Below are positions 1-5,027 of a stretch of DNA of 5,816 nt, one piece after another. Made by a program: the position numbers and the translations under genes. Source of the DNA: Moraxellaceae bacterium (lineage in GTDB: Bacteria > Pseudomonadota > Gammaproteobacteria > Pseudomonadales > Moraxellaceae); contig JAJNDL010000094.1 of NCBI GenBank assembly GCA_021156385.1, positions 1 through 5,816 on the forward strand, written 5' to 3'. The notes beneath the pieces are model-generated. The model did no database searches. It was not told the DNA's origin and saw only the letters and a program-made list of their open reading frames with translations. Numbering within the stretch: the first letter of the stretch is position 1; each line of letters begins with the position of its first letter.

Positions 1-105
1 GACGAGAACAACGCGCGCCTGGTGCTGGCCCTGCACGTGGACGAGCGCGGCCGCATCAGCGACCTCGGCCAGACCAGCCTGCAGTGCGGGACGGGGGAGA
101 TGTAG
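1..105 (+). CDS. C-terminal end of an unidentified protein (partial)
   Basis: The first frame is open from base 1 and stops at TAG 103-105, giving a 34-residue C-terminal tail that ends in LQCGTGEM. Codon use is strongly G/C at third positions, like the genes further right, and the stop is followed at once by a structured spacer, as expected at the end of a real gene. The stretch around ALHVDERGRISDLG reads like a beta strand, a turn and another strand, and there is one cysteine near the end. I do not recognise the family, and 34 residues are too few to assign a function. It converges on the alcohol dehydrogenase gene on the other strand. A chance open frame is possible in DNA this GC-rich, so confidence is moderate. 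Confidence 0.6.
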   Translation, partial: DENNARLVLALHVDERGRISDLGQTSLQCGTGEM

Positions 106-198
106 CGGCCTTTGCTGCAGGCGCACCGATGCGGAGGCCTGCACGGCATGCCTCCGCATCGGTCAGTTACCCTTCGCGCAGTCGGCATTAAAGGCCGC
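105..198. repeat. Outer inverted repeat enclosing the convergent-spacer hairpin
   Basis: GCGGCCTTT (105-113) is the exact reverse complement of AAAGGCCGC (190-198), so a second 9-bp stem encloses the 125-163 hairpin. The left arm begins on the last base of the upstream stop codon. Together the two stems could fold the transcript of nearly the whole spacer into a compact structure. A 9-bp match at this distance could still arise by chance in GC-rich DNA, so functional meaning is unproven. Confidence 0.45.
125..163. terminator. Long perfect hairpin between convergent genes, probable bidirectional terminator
   Basis: ACCGATGCGGAGGC (125-138) is perfectly complementary to GCCTCCGCATCGGT (150-163), giving a 14-bp stem. 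After one C/T mismatch (139/149) the pairing continues for three more pairs (140-142 with 146-148), leaving a three-base loop. It lies 20 bases after the plus-strand stop and 67 bases beyond the stop of the convergent alcohol dehydrogenase, where a shared terminator is expected. No run of T follows the stem on either strand, so it is not a textbook intrinsic terminator. High-GC genomes often use such hairpins, but an extragenic palindromic repeat is an alternative. Confidence 0.5.
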
Positions 199-229
199 AA
201 TACCTTGCAGGCCATTTAGCCAATCCTGC

Positions 230-1465
230 CTACACCAGCATCTTGCGGATCAGCGCCTCGCACGTCGCCTGGTCCATGTAGCGCGGCACCGCATAGCTGA
301 GATGCGCTTCATGCAGCGCGGCTTCCGCGATGCCGGGAATGTCTTCCTCGCGCAGGTCCTTCAGCCCTTCCGGAATGCCGAAGTTCAGCTTCATCGCGCG
401 CACGTGCGCGATGAACTTGTCGGCGAGGTCGGCATCGCGCTCGCCGCCGGTGTGCAGGCCGCTGGCACGCGCGAGGTCGGCGAGGCGGCTGGTGCACTCC
501 GGCTTCGAGTACTCGAGCACCCAGGGCAGCACGATGGCGTTGGCCCAGCCGTGCGGCGTGTGGTAGTGCGCGCCGAAGTTGTGGGCGATGCCGTGCACGT
601 AGCCCAGGCCGGCGCGGTTCATGGCGAGACCGGCACGGTAGGCGGCCCAGGCCATCATCTGGCGCGATTCCTCGTCGGCACCGTTCTCCATCACGCGCGG
701 CAGGTGGCGCATGATCAGGCTTACCGCCTCCAGCGCGTACTGGTCGCTCTCCGGAATCGCGATGCGCGAGAGATAGGCCTCGACGGCGTGCGTCAGCGCA
801 TCCATGCCGGTGGCGGCGGTGCCGGCGCGCGGCAGGCCCGTCATCAGGCGGCCGTCGAGTGCGGCCATGCGTGGCACCAGCTTGTGGTCGATCACGGGCA
901 GCTTCTTCTGCTGCACCGGATCGGAGACGACGGCACCGACGGAGACTTCCGAGCCGGTGCCGGCGGTGGTCGGGATGCAGTAGATCGGCAACGGCGCGTG
1001 CGCGACCTTGAAGAAGCCGGTCATGTCCCACACCGGCTTGTCGTTGGTGGCGCGCGCCGCGACGATCTTGGCGCAGTCCATCGCGGAGCCGCCGCCGACG
1101 GCGAGCACGGCCTTGCAGCTGTGCTGCTTGAGCAGCGCCAACGCTGCCTCGCACTGCTCCACCTGCGGGTCGGGCTGCACGCCGTCGTAGACCGTCACCA
1201 CGACGCCGCGCTCGCGCAGGCGCTGCACGATGGGCTCGACCAGGCCGAGCTTCACCAGCATGGCATCGGTGACGAGCAGCAGACGAGTGACGCCGGTGCC
1301 GGCGACGGCGTCGCAGAGCAGCAGCGAGGCGCCCGGCCCGGCGAAGACCTCGGGCAGGCGGATGACGAGCTGCAGCGCGGCGCCGACGTATTTGAGGCTG
1401 CCGGTAAGGCCACGGTAGAAAGTCTCTTGCAACGGAAAGGGAATGGCGCGGGTCAGGGACAGCAT
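230..1465 (-). CDS. Iron-containing (group III) alcohol dehydrogenase, NAD(P)-dependent
   Basis: A 411-residue cytoplasmic oxidoreductase of the Fe-ADH family, which interconverts primary alcohols or diols and their aldehydes with NAD(P). The dinucleotide-binding loop GGGSAMD is at residues 124-130 and the conserved PTTAGTGSE at 165-173. The four expected metal ligands are present: D222 and H226 in GMDALTHAVEAY, H291 in GYVHGIAH and H305 in TPHGWANA. Their spacing (4, 65 and 14 residues) closely matches family members such as FucO. The protein is longer than the usual 380-390 residues because of an N-terminal extension of about 35-40 residues before the Rossmann domain. The start is ATG 1463-1465, the only ATG before an in-frame stop at 1499-1501, with only a weak Shine-Dalgarno match. 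It follows the phosphoesterase gene by 127 bases on the same strand and may have its own promoter. The substrate cannot be told from the sequence. Confidence 0.95.
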   Translation of the reverse strand: MLSLTRAIPFPLQETFYRGLTGSLKYVGAALQLVIRLPEVFAGPGASLLLCDAVAGTGVTRLLLVTDAMLVKLGLVEPIVQRLRERGVVVTVYDGVQPDPQVEQCEAALALLKQHSCKAVLAVGGGSAMDCAKIVAARATNDKPVWDMTGFFKVAHAPLPIYCIPTTAGTGSEVSVGAVVSDPVQQKKLPVIDHKLVPRMAALDGRLMTGLPRAGTAATGMDALTHAVEAYLSRIAIPESDQYALEAVSLIMRHLPRVMENGADEESRQMMAWAAYRAGLAMNRAGLGYVHGIAHNFGAHYHTPHGWANAIVLPWVLEYSKPECTSRLADLARASGLHTGGERDADLADKFIAHVRAMKLNFGIPEGLKDLREEDIPGIAEAALHEAHLSYAVPRYMDQATCEALIRKMLV

Positions 1466-1592
1466 GGAGATCCGTTCTCGCAGAAAGGGGAAGGAGGGTC
1501 ACCCGCGATGATTCACGCCCGCCCCCCGCGCCGTCCACCCCTTTTCCCCGGACCGGCTCCCGGGCAGACGTGCCGCAGCCCTCGCCGCCCGC

Positions 1593-2399
1593 TCAGCGGT
1601 GCCCCAGCTCCAGCACCGAAGTCGCCACCAGCGCGAAGTGCGCCCCTGCCGCGTCGAAGTCCCAGCGCTCGACCGTGCAGTGACGGCCGTGGGCGGCGGG
1701 CCGGTAACGGATCAGGTTGACGGAGTTGGGAATGCCGCTGCGCATGCGCGTCGACAGTGCGGTGCCGGCCTGCACCGCCCAGAGACGGCTGTGGCCGCTG
1801 CCGGCCTGCAGCTCGCAGACATAGGGCAGGTGGATGTGCCCGCCCAGCACGAGGTCGGCGCCCGCGGCATGCCAGGCCTGCACGGCCGCGGCGTGGCCGT
1901 GCAGCAGGTTCTTCTCGTCCTGCGCCACCATGACACCGATGGGCTGGTGCACGACGACCACGCGCAACTGCTCCGGCGGAGCGGCAGCCAGCAGGTCGGC
2001 GGTGCGCCGGACCTGCGCCGCCGAGACCTCGCCGTCGATGTGGCGCCAGGGCCGCGTGGTGTTGAGCGCCACCACCAGCACGTCATCGTTGCGGAACACC
2101 GGCTCGAGCTCGGGCCCGAAGCAGCGGCAGTAGCCCGCATAGGGCGTGGCCGCGCGCGCCAGCACGTTGTAGAGCGGAATGTCGTGGTTGCCGGGGATGG
2201 CCAGCACGGCGGGCACGTGCAGGCTCTCGGCGAAGCGGCGCGCCGCCGCGAACTCGGCGCGGCGCGCGCGCTGCGTGATGTCGCCGGACCAGAGCACGGC
2301 ATCGAGGTGCTCCTCGTGCGCGAGCTGCAGCAGCGCCTCCACCACCGCCGGCCGCTCGGTGCCGAAATGCGTGTCCGAGATGTGCAGCAGCACGCTCAT
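1593..2399 (-). CDS. Metallophosphoesterase, class III cyclic-nucleotide phosphodiesterase (CpdA/Icc)-like
   Basis: A 268-residue calcineurin-like phosphoesterase with all the usual dinuclear-metal motifs in order: D9-x-H11 in SDTHF, G39-D40 in WSGDIT, G70-N71-H72-D73, H151 in VVVHQP, and H188 and H190 in GGHIH. Length and motif pattern fit the CpdA/Icc group, whose characterised members hydrolyse 3',5'-cyclic nucleotides, but many relatives act on other phosphodiesters, so the substrate is open. No signal peptide or membrane segment is visible, so it is probably cytoplasmic. The ATG (2397-2399) overlaps the TGA of the lipid-kinase gene as ATGA. No good Shine-Dalgarno lies upstream, which points to translational coupling with the kinase. 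The pairing suggests a shared role in lipid or phospho-metabolite turnover, which is inference. Confidence 0.93.
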   Translation of the reverse strand: MSVLLHISDTHFGTERPAVVEALLQLAHEEHLDAVLWSGDITQRARRAEFAAARRFAESLHVPAVLAIPGNHDIPLYNVLARAATPYAGYCRCFGPELEPVFRNDDVLVVALNTTRPWRHIDGEVSAAQVRRTADLLAAAPPEQLRVVVVHQPIGVMVAQDEKNLLHGHAAAVQAWHAAGADLVLGGHIHLPYVCELQAGSGHSRLWAVQAGTALSTRMRSGIPNSVNLIRYRPAAHGRHCTVERWDFDAAGAHFALVATSVLELGHR

Positions 2400-3349
2400 G
2401 CCGCATGCCGCCGCGGCACGGCGGCAGCCGGCACCAGCAGGCGCAGCGGCTGCGCGGCACGCTGGAACTGCAGCGGCGTGCGCAGCCACGCCGTCTCGCC
2501 GTCGAGGCCGACCCGGATGCGGCGCACGCCCTGCTGCAGGCGCGGCGTGACCGTGAGGCAGCGGAAGGCGAGGCACTGCACCGACGGCGCCCGCCACAGC
2601 TCGCCGGCGGCGCCGCGCATGAACGTCGCCAGCCGTTCGACGAGCCCGCCCGGCGCCACGATGACGGCCACCAGCTCGCCCGCGGCGAGCGCCTCGACGC
2701 CGGGAATGCCGGTCTGCTGCAGCTGCAGCATGTTGTTGCCGACAAAGACCGTGGTGGCGCGCACCGGCGCCGCCAGTGCGTCGAACTGCACCAGCCAGGG
2801 CTGCGGCGAACGCAGCAGCGTGGCGAGACCGGCGAGCAGCGCGACAAAGCGGGAGCGGCCGAAGCGGTGCTTGAAGGCCTCGCGGTCCTCCAGCGATTGC
2901 GCGTAGAGGCCGAAGCTCGCGTTGACCGTGAAATAGCGGTCGTTGACCTGGCCGACCTGCACCGGCACCACCACGGCATCGAGCAGCGCGCGGGTGGCGG
3001 CCTCGATGTCCAGCGGAATGGCGTGCGTGCGCGCGAAATAGTTGAAGGTGCCGACGGGGATGACGCCGAGCGGCACGCCGGCCGGCAGCGCCTGCTGCAC
3101 GGCGCTGCTGATGCTGCCGTCGCCACCCGCGACCACGAGCGCGCCGCGATGCTGGCGGCACAGCGCGATCGCCTCCTTCGTCACGCCCGCCATGCCCGAC
3201 TGCGGCACCGGCAGCAGTTCGAAGGCACGGCCGGCCTCCTCCAGCACGCGCGTGATGGTCGCGAGGCATTCGTGCGCCGCCTGCGAGCCGGAGCCGGCGT
3301 TGTGCACGATGAAGAGCGGCATGGTGGCATCGGCCGGTTGCGCAAGCAT
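2396..3349 (-). CDS. Diacylglycerol kinase family lipid kinase (DAGK catalytic domain)
   Basis: A 317-residue protein of the DAGK-catalytic / YegS / DgkB superfamily, soluble kinases that phosphorylate diacylglycerol or related lipids at the inner face of the membrane. Visible motifs are NAGSGS at 17-22 (nucleotide-binding start of the fold), AGGDGSISSA with GGDG at 75-78, IPVGTFNYFAR at 97-107, VNASFG at 142-147, FVGNN at 202-206 and the late LDGE at 282-285, which carries the conserved acidic residue. Length is typical. The usual GTxNDF motif reads GTFNYF, so its aspartate is Tyr104. This places it in a divergent branch, and its lipid substrate should not be assumed. The start at ATG 3349 is preferred over the internal Met10 (3322) because AGGAG lies 10 bases upstream of the former. 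The stop overlaps the phosphoesterase start (ATGA). Confidence 0.94.
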   Translation of the reverse strand: MLAQPADATMPLFIVHNAGSGSQAAHECLATITRVLEEAGRAFELLPVPQSGMAGVTKEAIALCRQHRGALVVAGGDGSISSAVQQALPAGVPLGVIPVGTFNYFARTHAIPLDIEAATRALLDAVVVPVQVGQVNDRYFTVNASFGLYAQSLEDREAFKHRFGRSRFVALLAGLATLLRSPQPWLVQFDALAAPVRATTVFVGNNMLQLQQTGIPGVEALAAGELVAVIVAPGGLVERLATFMRGAAGELWRAPSVQCLAFRCLTVTPRLQQGVRRIRVGLDGETAWLRTPLQFQRAAQPLRLLVPAAAVPRRHAA

Positions 3350-3359
3350 CGGGACCCTA

Positions 3360-3364
3360 CTCCT
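3360..3364 (-). promoter_or_regulatory. Shine-Dalgarno site of the lipid kinase gene
   Basis: On the minus strand the sequence reads AGGAG, ten bases before ATG 3347-3349. The other in-frame candidate, Met10 at 3320-3322, which lies closer to the conserved fold, is preceded by GATGCCACC with no purine-rich site. The first ATG is therefore the better start. Confidence 0.6.
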
Positions 3365-3444
3365 GCGGCGTCACGCCGGGCGGCGTTTGCCTGCAGTCTA
3401 GGCGATGCCGCCGCTGCCATTGCCGCGCTTTGTGTGGGGTTGCG

Positions 3445-3918
3445 CTACCGGCAATACGGCGAGTACTCGGTGAGCGGCGCGCCGGCCGGCTCGCGCTGCC
3501 GGTAGGTGACCGGCCGCCCCTCGCCCACCTTGCGGTCGGTGCTCTCCAGCAGGGCCAGGCGACAGCCGTCCTGCGTGGGCCGGATATAGGCCTCGTAACG
3601 GGCCTGCTGCAGCGGCGAGAACGTCGCGTACACGCGGCAGTTCTTCGCGCTCATGCCGGCCACGCGGTAGCCGAGCGAGAACGACAGCGGCCGGCCCGCC
3701 GCGAGCTTGGCGCTCACCGCCCCGCCCGGCTCGATCGCGGGCGTCTGCCGCCGCACCTGGCAGTCGTCGGCCTCGGCGAAGATCTCGGCCGTGCCTTCGC
3801 CGCTGCCGTCGTTGTGGAAGGTGATCTCCGCGACCTCGGGCTGCACCGGATCGCGGTAGGGCAGCGCCACGCAGCCGGCCAGCGCCAGGGCCAGCGCACC
3901 AAGCACGACAGTTTTCAT
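3445..3918 (-). CDS. Small putative lipoprotein with four cysteines in the mature part, unknown function
   Basis: A 157-residue protein with a classical lipoprotein signal: MK, a hydrophobic run (VVLGALALAL) and a lipobox L13-A14-G15-C16. After lipidation the residue next to the cysteine is Val rather than Asp, so outer-membrane anchoring is likely. The mature part has four further cysteines (53, 94, 119, 156), which could form two disulfides in the periplasm. It has a beta-rich look (EITFHNDGSGEGTAEIF, RVYATFSPL) and ends at YCR. ATG 3918 has GAGG eight bases upstream (minus-strand reading of 3927-3930). It is read divergently from the SRAP gene across 83 bases, and its stop is 95 bases before the kinase gene in the same direction. 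I do not recognise a named family. Confidence 0.82.
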   Translation of the reverse strand: MKTVVLGALALALAGCVALPYRDPVQPEVAEITFHNDGSGEGTAEIFAEADDCQVRRQTPAIEPGGAVSAKLAAGRPLSFSLGYRVAGMSAKNCRVYATFSPLQQARYEAYIRPTQDGCRLALLESTDRKVGEGRPVTYRQREPAGAPLTEYSPYCR

Positions 3919-3956
3919 AAGGTTTTCCTCTGCCGGTCACTTGCGGGAACAGCATA

Positions 3957-3991
3957 GGGTATCCCTGCCAAATACCCATTCCCGGCAGGGA
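3957..3991. promoter_or_regulatory. Two overlapping inverted repeats in the divergent lipoprotein/SRAP spacer
   Basis: GGGTAT (3957-3962) pairs with ATACCC (3972-3977), and TCCCTGCC (3962-3969) pairs with GGCAGGGA (3984-3991). The first repeat's right arm lies in the loop of the second, and the second repeat's left arm lies in the loop of the first, so the two hairpins exclude each other. The last arm contains AGGGA (3987-3991), the likely ribosome-binding site of the SRAP gene ten bases before its ATG. The site could be an operator for either divergent gene or an RNA structure hiding that ribosome-binding site. No clear -35/-10 pair was found on either strand. Confidence 0.4.
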
Positions 3992-4001
3992 CCTCGCCGC
4001 C

Positions 4002-4673
4002 ATGTGTAACCACTACGTGCCCGCCTCCGCCACCGCCCTGGCCCGGCAGTTCGGTGTCGCGATGCGGCACGACTACCGCCATCACGATGTCTTCCCGCGC
4101 ACGCCCGGCCTCTTCATCCGCCGCGACCGCCACGCGCCCCGCTACGAGCGCGAACTCGTGGAAGGCCAGTGGGGCCTGATCCCCTGGTTCGCGAAAACCG
4201 CGCGGCTCAGCTACGCGACCAACAACGCGCGCGCGGAGGAACTGGAGGCGAAGGCGAGCTACAAGCTGCCCTGGGCGCGCAGCCAGCGCTGCCTGATTCC
4301 GGCCGAGGTGTTCTGGGAGCCCTGCTGGGAAACCGGCAAAAACGTGTGGTGGAGTTTCCGCCGCGCGGACGGCGCGGCGTTTGCGCTGGCCGGCCTGTGG
4401 AATGCCTGGGTCGACCGCAACACCGGCGCCGAGCACGAGAGCTACACCATGCTGACGGTGAACGCGGACACGCATCCGCTCTTCAGGCGCATGCACCGCC
4501 CCGACCCGAACGCGCCGCCCGAGGCGCAGGACAAGCGCATGGTCGTGGTGCTGGAGGCGGAGGCTTGGGACGAATGGCTGGAGGCGCCGCCAGAGCACGC
4601 GCGGGCCTTGATCCGGCAGGCACCGGCGGAGATTTTTGACGCCGCGCCGGACCCGGGGCGGAAGCAGCGCTAG
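4002..4673 (+). CDS. SRAP-domain protein (YedK/HMCES-like abasic-site DNA-protein crosslinker)
   Basis: A 223-residue SOS-response-associated-peptidase (SRAP) protein. The family forms a thiazolidine crosslink between its N-terminal cysteine and abasic sites in single-stranded DNA, shielding them at replication forks. The catalytic set matches E. coli YedK: Cys2 right after Met1 (MCNHY), N75 and R77 in TNNARAEE, E106 in CLIPAEVFWEP (YedK E105) and H165 in FRRMHRP (YedK H160). WGLIPWFAK at 57-65 is also typical. Because Cys2 must follow the removed Met, ATG 4002 is fixed as the start. AGGGA lies ten bases upstream. A proline-rich insert (about 166-177, DPNAPPEAQD) lies between the catalytic His and the KRM strand, as I recall from one SRAP branch. 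No CTG-N10-CAG LexA box is visible upstream, so SOS control is not supported here. Confidence 0.96.
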   Translation: MCNHYVPASATALARQFGVAMRHDYRHHDVFPRTPGLFIRRDRHAPRYERELVEGQWGLIPWFAKTARLSYATNNARAEELEAKASYKLPWARSQRCLIPAEVFWEPCWETGKNVWWSFRRADGAAFALAGLWNAWVDRNTGAEHESYTMLTVNADTHPLFRRMHRPDPNAPPEAQDKRMVVVLEAEAWDEWLEAPPEHARALIRQAPAEIFDAAPDPGRKQR

Positions 4674-4874
4674 GGCCGGACAGGCACGCGACCGGCGTCG
4701 ATCCGCCCGTATCTGCAACATCGCGACCGGCAGGTTCAAGCCGTTTTCCTTTCCTTCTTTTCAATTGGCCCGTCACCGCCATGTAGCGATGTGTCGCAGG
4801 ATTGCCGCCCTTTTTCCGTTTGCGCATGCACTGCACATTTCTCTCTTGCCGATTACACCCCGCAATTCCAGCAA

Positions 4875-4912
4875 CGAATGATTCGCGCGACAGTGACGGT
4901 TTTTACGAATCA
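4875..4912. promoter_or_regulatory. CGAAT/ATTCG dyad cluster, possible operator
   Basis: CGAATGATTCG (4875-4885) is a perfect 11-base palindrome about a central G. TGATTCG (4879-4885) pairs again with CGAATCA (4906-4912) across 20 bases. The CGAAT element therefore occurs at 4875 and 4906, 31 bases apart and so close to three helical turns, with its complement at 4881. This is a plausible arrangement for a dimeric regulator binding upstream of the lipoprotein gene at 5028. No regulator is identified. Confidence 0.35.
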
Positions 4913-4965
4913 ATACGCGGGCTGACATGATTTCCTTGTTACGGCAACGCACTGTTCTGTCGGAC

Positions 4966-4983
4966 CTAATGCACAGGCATTAG
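4966..4983. promoter_or_regulatory. Perfect 7-bp inverted repeat upstream of TIGR03118 lipoprotein gene
   Basis: CTAATGC (4966-4972) and GCATTAG (4977-4983) form a perfect dyad around ACAG, ending 44 bases before the ATG at 5028. The compact, A/T-containing palindrome in a promoter-like position resembles a binding site for a dimeric repressor or activator. A small RNA hairpin in the leader is the alternative. It has no T run, so it is not a terminator. Confidence 0.4.
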
Positions 4984-5015
4984 CGCTTCGCATGGAAAGT
5001 TCGACTCATGTAATC

Positions 5016-5020
5016 AGGAG
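5016..5020 (+). promoter_or_regulatory. Shine-Dalgarno site of the TIGR03118 lipoprotein gene
   Basis: AGGAG lies seven bases before ATG 5028, the best spacing among three in-frame candidates: GTG 5025 at four bases, ATG 5028 at seven and ATG 5034 at thirteen. It decides the start at 5028. Confidence 0.7.
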
Positions 5021-5027
5021 ATTCGTG

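Larger units (their letters stand above)
4674..5027. other. 354-base gene-free stretch between SRAP gene and TIGR03118 lipoprotein
   Basis: No convincing gene lies here: the short open frames lack ribosome-binding sites and family resemblance. The first 60 bases are GC-rich and carry the direct repeat CGCGACCGGC at 4687-4696 and 4722-4731. From about 4735 the sequence becomes clearly richer in A+T than the coding regions, with a pyrimidine-rich run just after 4740, as expected of a promoter region. Dyads lie at 4875-4912 and 4966-4983, listed separately. No hairpin followed by a T run was found after the SRAP stop, so its terminator is not identified. I could not settle on a -35/-10 pair: TTGTTA (4936-4941) is -35-like but has no good -10 at 16-18 bases. 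Confidence 0.6.

Noticed and set aside
1547..1564. CCCGG/CCGGG hairpin after the phosphoesterase gene as an intrinsic terminator
   Set aside because: The stem is only 5 bp, and on the coding strand it is followed by A and G rather than a T run.
302..1720. Long plus-strand open frame of 472 codons opposite the alcohol dehydrogenase
   Set aside because: It is antisense to a gene with all its catalytic motifs, is very rich in Arg, Ala, Gly and His as expected of a shadow frame in GC-rich DNA, and runs past the dehydrogenase start without any recognisable domain.
2399..3269. Extending the phosphoesterase frame upstream, since it stays open to about 3269
   Set aside because: The upstream part is an Arg/Ala-rich shadow of the kinase gene. 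The phosphoesterase fold begins directly at MSVLLHISDTH, so ATG 2399 is the start.
2405..3505. Plus-strand open frame of 366 codons opposite the lipid kinase
   Set aside because: It has a low-complexity Arg/Ala/His composition, lies antisense to a well-supported kinase and shows no motif of its own.
3919..4001. LexA box upstream of the SRAP gene
   Set aside because: CTG and CAG triplets occur, but at 17- or 18-base spacing instead of the ten bases of the CTG-N10-CAG motif.
4687..4731. CGCGACCGGC direct repeat as a mobile-element footprint
   Set aside because: It has two short GC-rich copies only, with no enclosed gene, terminal inverted repeats or target duplication. Chance is sufficient.
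5009..5014. TGTAAT as a -10 element for the TIGR03118 gene
   Set aside because: It matches five of six consensus bases but abuts the Shine-Dalgarno site, so the transcript would lack a usable ribosome-binding site, and there is no matching -35.
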